DNA from: Loktanella sp. DSM 29012
GTDB taxonomy: Bacteria > Pseudomonadota > Alphaproteobacteria > Rhodobacterales > Rhodobacteraceae
Reading direction: 5' to 3'
Assembly: GCF_900110705.1 (NCBI RefSeq)
Contig: NZ_FOEJ01000004.1
Location: forward strand, 356,580 to 420,579
DNA length: 64,000 nucleotides
Part shown: positions 60,219 to 64,000 of the stretch, piece after piece
How positions within the stretch are numbered: position 1 is the stretch's first letter
Layout of the letters: the number at the start of each line of letters is the position of its first letter
Notes under the pieces: generated by a model
The model's database searches: none
What the model saw: the letters and a program-made list of their open reading frames with translations, nothing else
What the model was told of the DNA's origin: nothing
Position numbers and translations under genes: made by a program

Positions 60219-62384
60219 TTACGCTCCGACGGATTTGGAAAAGGGCAGGGTGGTGACGTTCTCGCCCTTGAGCGCGCGCCATGCGTTCGCAAGTGCCGGG
60301 CCGATGGGCGGGGTGCCGGGTTCGCCCACACCCGTCGGATCGACCTCTGATGCGATGATGTCGACCATGACGTTCGGCATCTCGTTGATGCGCAGCACGC
60401 GGTAGGTGTCGAAATTGCTTTGCTCGACCATGCCGCCTTCGGCCAGTGACAGTTCGTCATGCAGGATCGACGACAAGCCGAACCCGATTCCGCCCTCGAT
60501 CTGGGCGCGGATCACGTTGGGCGTTACGGCCACGCCGCAATCCACGGCGCACCAGACATTCGTCACCTTGGGAAAGCCGTCCTTGTCTTCGACTTCGACG
60601 ATCTGCGCGGTATAGGTGCTGAAACTCTCGTGCAGCGCCACGCCGTAGCCTTTGCCGTTCTTGACCTTCTGGCCGTCCCAGCCGGCCATTTCGGCAACGC
60701 GTTCCAGCACGACGCGGTCACGGGTCATGTCGGGGCGCAGCAGATCAAGGCGGCCCTGCACGGGGTCCTTGCCACCCAGTTCCAGCAGATGATCCAGGAA
60801 CACTTCGGTCGCATAGGCGGTGTGCGTGTGACCCACGGACCGCCACCAGAGCACGGAAACCGGGCTTTCGGCGCGGATCCAGTCGACCTGCATGTCCGTC
60901 AGGTCATAGGGCATCTTGGTCGCGCCCTCGTATGAGGTCGGGTCCAACCCGTCCTGCATCATCGCCTCCATCGGGGTGCCCGCCATGATGGATTGGTTTA
61001 CGACGGTGTTGTGCCATGCGGTTATATTGCCGTCGGCATCCAGACCACCGCGCAGGTGGTGCACGGTCATCGGGCGGTAGTAGCCGCCGTGCAGATCGTC
61101 CTCGCGGGTCCAGACCAGTTTCCAGGCCCCATCACGGCCCGCTGCAGCGGCAATTGCGCCGATTTCTGCACCGATATGGGCGCTGGGCTGTGCGCGACGG
61201 CCAAATGACCCGCCGGCCAGCATCGTGACCATTGCCACATTCGCGGGGTCCATCCCCAGCGCACCGGCCACCGACTGGTTGTCGAAACCGGGGAATTGCC
61301 AGCCGCCCCAGGCGGTGGCGCTGCCGTCCTTGACCTCGACCACCGCGTCGAGCGGTTCGAGGGGTGCGTGGGCGAGATAGGGAAAGCGGAATTCCATCTC
61401 GACCGTCTGCGCTGCGTTTTCGAGGGCTGTGGCAACGTCGCCCGCAGATTCTGCAGTCTTGGCCGTATCGCTGCCGACCATGGCGGCGAAATCGTCCATC
61501 ATCTGCGCAGAGCTGCGTGTTTCAGCGGCAGAGGTGTCCCATTCGACGGATAGCATGGACCGCCCCTTGATCGCGGCTGCGGTGGAGGTGGCGTAAACGG
61601 CAACGCCCTGCGGAATCTGGCGCACAGCTGTAACACCGGGCACAGCGACCGCGTCGGTGTCGTCATAACTGGCGACGGTGCCACCCAGCATCGGCGGGTG
61701 GGCGACAACGACGGTTTCCATGCCGTCGATGTCGATATCCATCGTGAACATCGCACTGCCGTTGGACTTTGACGGCGAATCGAGGCGGGGCAGGTCGGTG
61801 CCGATATAGACAAATTCCGACGCGGGCTTGAGCGGCGGATCCTCTGGCGGGGTCATCTCGGCGGCCTTGGCGGCCATTGGGCCAAAGGTCGAGGTTTTGT
61901 CACCGTGGGTGATCACGCCCTTGGTTACGGTAATCTCGGATGCATCGACGCCCCATTCGGCAGCGGCAGCCTGCACCAGCATTGCGCGGGCAGCGGCACC
62001 GGCCTTGCGCATCTGGGTATAGCTGTTGGCCAGACCTGTGGACCCGCCAGTGCCTTGCAGGCCGAAAAAGAGGTTCTTGTATTTCTCGTTATCCAGAGGG
62101 GCTGCCTCGGCGCGCATCTGCGCCCAGTCGGCGTCCAGATCCTCGGCCACGAGGGTCGCAAGGCCGGTGTAGGCACCCTGACCGATTTCGATATGTTTGA
62201 TCATGACGGTGACGGTGTCGTCGGCTGCCACCCGGATGAACGCATTGGGGGCAAAGCTGCCGCTGCCGTCAGCGGCAAAGGCATTCGCGGCACCTGATTG
62301 CGCGCGGCCTTTCATCGGCAGGGCGACCGCAATGGTCAGACCGGCGGCAGAGGCCAGAAACTGGCGGCGATTCTGATGGGTCAT
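60219..62384 (-). CDS. Periplasmic molybdenum hydroxylase, large subunit (IorB-like)
   Basis: The 721-residue protein belongs to the xanthine oxidase family of molybdopterin-binding subunits, of the isoquinoline 1-oxidoreductase type. It has a twin-arginine signal (NRRQFLASAAGLTIAVALP) at its N-terminus, so it is folded and exported with its cofactor. The catalytic glutamate lies in GVGEPGTPPIGPALANA. A frame opens further upstream at 62780 but would overlap the [2Fe-2S] gene. The start ATG at 62384 is three bases from that gene's stop. Substrate is unknown: aldehydes and N-heterocycles are both used by relatives. Confidence 0.88.
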   Translation of the reverse strand: MTHQNRRQFLASAAGLTIAVALPMKGRAQSGAANAFAADGSGSFAPNAFIRVAADDTVTVMIKHIEIGQGAYTGLATLVAEDLDADWAQMRAEAAPLDNEKYKNLFFGLQGTGGSTGLANSYTQMRKAGAAARAMLVQAAAAEWGVDASEITVTKGVITHGDKTSTFGPMAAKAAEMTPPEDPPLKPASEFVYIGTDLPRLDSPSKSNGSAMFTMDIDIDGMETVVVAHPPMLGGTVASYDDTDAVAVPGVTAVRQIPQGVAVYATSTAAAIKGRSMLSVEWDTSAAETRSSAQMMDDFAAMVGSDTAKTAESAGDVATALENAAQTVEMEFRFPYLAHAPLEPLDAVVEVKDGSATAWGGWQFPGFDNQSVAGALGMDPANVAMVTMLAGGSFGRRAQPSAHIGAEIGAIAAAAGRDGAWKLVWTREDDLHGGYYRPMTVHHLRGGLDADGNITAWHNTVVNQSIMAGTPMEAMMQDGLDPTSYEGATKMPYDLTDMQVDWIRAESPVSVLWWRSVGHTHTAYATEVFLDHLLELGGKDPVQGRLDLLRPDMTRDRVVLERVAEMAGWDGQKVKNGKGYGVALHESFSTYTAQIVEVEDKDGFPKVTNVWCAVDCGVAVTPNVIRAQIEGGIGFGLSSILHDELSLAEGGMVEQSNFDTYRVLRINEMPNVMVDIIASEVDPTGVGEPGTPPIGPALANAWRALKGENVTTLPFSKSVGA

Positions 62385-62386
62385 GT

Positions 62387-62845
62387 TCAGGTCTCCAACG
62401 CTTTGGCGGCATCTTTGATGCCTTGGCGGATGCGGACATAGGTGGCGCAGCGGCAGATGTTGCCGGCCATCGCGTTGTCGATGTCCTCGTCGGTGGGATT
62501 GGGAATCTCGTAAAGCAGGGCAGAGGCGCTGACGACCTGACCGGATTGGCACCAGCCACATTGCGGCACATCCAGTTTTGCCCACGCGGCCTGAACGGCC
62601 TCGGCCTCTGGGGTGTCGAGGCCCTCGATCGTGGTGATGTTGGCACCTTCGAGGGTGGATACGGGCGTGACACAGGACCGGCGCGTTGTGCCGTCCAGCA
62701 TGACGGTGCAGGCACCGCATTGCGCCACGCCGCAGCCGAATTTGGTGCCGGTCAGTTTCAGCTCGTCCCGCAGAACCCACAGCAGTGGCGTATCGCCTGG
62801 CACGTCGACCGTGCGCTCTTCTCCATTAACAGTAAACGTGGTCAT
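62387..62845 (-). CDS. [2Fe-2S] subunit of the molybdenum hydroxylase (IorA-like)
   Basis: The 152-residue protein carries two [2Fe-2S] clusters. The plant-ferredoxin-like one is bound by [16 protein letters not shown] and the later SC; the helical-domain one by CGWCQSGQ and CRC. The ATG at 62845 is preceded by AAAGGA; an in-frame start at 62908 adds 21 unrelated residues. It is the first gene of the three-gene operon and passes electrons from the Mo subunit to the cytochrome. No signal peptide is seen, so it is probably exported with the large subunit. Confidence 0.92.
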   Translation of the reverse strand: MTTFTVNGEERTVDVPGDTPLLWVLRDELKLTGTKFGCGVAQCGACTVMLDGTTRRSCVTPVSTLEGANITTIEGLDTPEAEAVQAAWAKLDVPQCGWCQSGQVVSASALLYEIPNPTDEDIDNAMAGNICRCATYVRIRQGIKDAAKALET

Positions 62846-62927
62846 GCGATCTGTCCTTTCTCGCCAAGGTTTGGGTAAAGAGCTAACGCGACAGTGTTCA
62901 AAGTCCACGCAGGACCTTGCGGAAGGC

Positions 62928-63809
62928 CTACCGCAAAACGAAATCGCCGATGACGGGATAATGGTCCGATGGCCAGCGCCCGTCGAACTTGCGCCGCAGG
63001 ACCTGGGGTTCCCCGATCAGGCTGACTGGGCCAGAGGCGGCCAGATGATCAATCGCCCCGAACAGGTTGATGCCGCGGTTCAGGTGGTACGTTGATCCCG
63101 GTACGGGGGCAAAGATGAAGCCTGCATCCTTGAAAATCTGCGCCGTCCTGAAACTGCGCAATGCGTTCAGATCGCCTGTCAGAACGACGCGTTCTCCTGC
63201 TGCCAGCCGCGGGGCCATGCGGTCGACGGTCAGTTCTGCCGACAACAGCCGGTTCGACCCGGAGCTGAACTCGAAATGGACGTTGTATATTGTAAGGGTC
63301 TTGCCGTCGTTGCGGTCACGTAGCTGGACCCAGCTGGCAAAGGCCGGATAGCTGCCGTTGAAGGTGCGCGAATAGATCACGTCCGGTGTGTCCGAAAAGA
63401 AGAACCACCCCTGGTCCAGCATCTCGAATCGTGCGGTGCGGTAGAAGATCGGCTGGGTCGATGGAAACACCGCGGAATCACCGTTGGCACCCGCCGCATA
63501 GTCGGGGTTGTTTTGCAGCAGCCAATCACGGTGCAGATTGATGTTGTCGGTATCGCCGCGTCCAAAGCTTTCCATCTCCTGAAAGGCGACGATGTCGGCG
63601 TCGAGCGCCTTGAAGGCCTGATCTGCCGATTCCTTGCGATCTTCCCAGTCACCGACCGACCAGGTCCCGGTTGCCTGGTCCAATACGATGTAATGGACGT
63701 TGTGGGTCGCGATCCGGACGCTGCCGTGTGGTGGTGGCGTGATCCGCGATGTGGATTCGCCGCAAGCAAACAGGACTGTCAGGACAATGAGGCAGAGAAA
63801 GGGGCGCAT
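62928..63809 (-). CDS. Endonuclease/exonuclease/phosphatase family lipoprotein
   Basis: The 293-residue protein begins with a lipoprotein signal [16 protein letters not shown], with the lipobox cysteine at residue 16. Its body has the endonuclease/exonuclease/phosphatase fold: THNVHY near the start, AFQEMES with the metal-binding glutamate, and C-terminal GDLNALRS and [10 protein letters not shown]. It could be a surface-anchored nuclease or a phosphodiesterase; the substrate is not known. The start at 63809 is chosen to place the lipobox correctly; a longer frame from 63878 adds 23 residues before it. Confidence 0.85.
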   Translation of the reverse strand: MRPFLCLIVLTVLFACGESTSRITPPPHGSVRIATHNVHYIVLDQATGTWSVGDWEDRKESADQAFKALDADIVAFQEMESFGRGDTDNINLHRDWLLQNNPDYAAGANGDSAVFPSTQPIFYRTARFEMLDQGWFFFSDTPDVIYSRTFNGSYPAFASWVQLRDRNDGKTLTIYNVHFEFSSGSNRLLSAELTVDRMAPRLAAGERVVLTGDLNALRSFRTAQIFKDAGFIFAPVPGSTYHLNRGINLFGAIDHLAASGPVSLIGEPQVLRRKFDGRWPSDHYPVIGDFVLR

Positions 63810-63924
63810 CTTTGGGCTCCTGTGGGATGCTGGCCAGAACGACGGTCCGCGACTTGGTGTTTTGAGAACCGTAACCACTAGATTTTGGGCAGTCTGAACT
63901 TTTTTGCGAAAAAATCGATATTTC

Positions 63925-64000
63925 TTGAAAAAGGTGCTTGCGGGTGTCGGCGTGTAACCGTAGAAGCCCCCTCACCGGAGACGCAGAGATGCAGGACGGG
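63925..64000 (+). promoter_or_regulatory. Candidate rRNA-operon promoter and leader at the window edge
   Basis: TTGCGG (63938-63943) and TAGAAG (63961-63966) are spaced 17 bases apart and preceded by an A/T-rich stretch (63895-63933) like an UP element. What follows, GCCCCCTCACCGGAGACG, resembles the leader ahead of 16S rRNA in Rhodobacteraceae. The rRNA itself would lie beyond base 64000, so this is an inference. Confidence 0.45.

Noticed and set aside
62384..62780. Longer N-terminus of the molybdenum hydroxylase large subunit
   Set aside because: The extension overlaps the [2Fe-2S] gene in another frame; the twin-arginine signal fixes the start at 62384.

Overview
The window looks like the chromosome of an aerobic or microaerobic alphaproteobacterium of the Rhodobacteraceae (Roseobacter group). 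The evidence is high GC (roughly 60-65 % by eye), an FnrL-type regulator beside ccoNOQP-ccoGHIS and hemN, a PutR/PutA pair, an FrcBCA-type sugar importer with a ROK regulator, TRAP transport, Hint-domain and LpxR-like proteins, and a tandem glycine riboswitch before gcvT. No phage genes, transposases, CRISPR arrays or plasmid functions were seen. Species cannot be named from the sequence alone.

Layout. 1-4.9 kb: the end of a MetR-like regulator, an inositol-monophosphatase family enzyme, an AT-richer acyltransferase-SGNH gene that looks acquired, and a rhomboid protease. 4.9-9.6 kb: proline catabolism (putA with a divergent Lrp-type regulator) and a secreted TPR protein. 9.6-20.8 kb: tRNA-Leu(UAA), then a low-oxygen respiration block with ccoGHIS, ccoNOQP, fnrL, hemN and a DUF2189 membrane protein. 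Three FNR boxes (13900, 17513, 18281) link ccoG, ccoN and hemN to FnrL. 20.5-23 kb: an HPt-like small protein and pobA/pobR for 4-hydroxybenzoate. 23-31.7 kb: a five-gene glycogen operon read as glgB-glgC-glgA-glgX-pgm, behind a LacI-type operator. 32-34 kb: an LpxR-like outer-membrane lipid A deacylase and a Hint protein.

34-38.4 kb: a ROK repressor divergent from a fructose-type ABC importer (frcBCA), with two perfect 17-bp palindromes between them. 38.4-44.4 kb: the glycine cleavage operon gcvT-gcvH-gcvP under a glycine riboswitch, and a class III aminotransferase. 44.4-47 kb: a bd/CIO-type quinol oxidase (cydA, cydB and a 36-residue DUF2474 subunit). 47.2-50.4 kb: a TRAP transporter. 50.4-53.6 kb: oxyR divergent from katG. 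53.7-59.6 kb: ureidoglycolate lyase, a hypothetical membrane protein, a VWA/MoxR pair, an orphan sensor kinase and an MBL hydrolase. 59.6-63.8 kb: a periplasmic molybdenum hydroxylase (Fe-S, Mo and dihaem cytochrome c subunits) and an exonuclease-phosphatase family lipoprotein. The last 60 bases resemble an rRNA-operon promoter firing out of the window.

Functionally, the window combines two high-affinity terminal oxidases (cbb3 and bd) with their assembly factors, oxygen-sensing control and anaerobic haem synthesis, plus peroxide defence, carbon storage from imported sugar, and catabolism of proline, glycine and 4-hydroxybenzoate. Most parts are known systems. The least ordinary details are the regulatory architecture (a possible leaderless hemN promoter, twin frc operators, hairpins after both binding-protein genes), a cysteine-rich CcoQ tail, an HPt-like protein lacking its phospho-histidine, and a VWA protein whose zincin motif lacks the glutamate.
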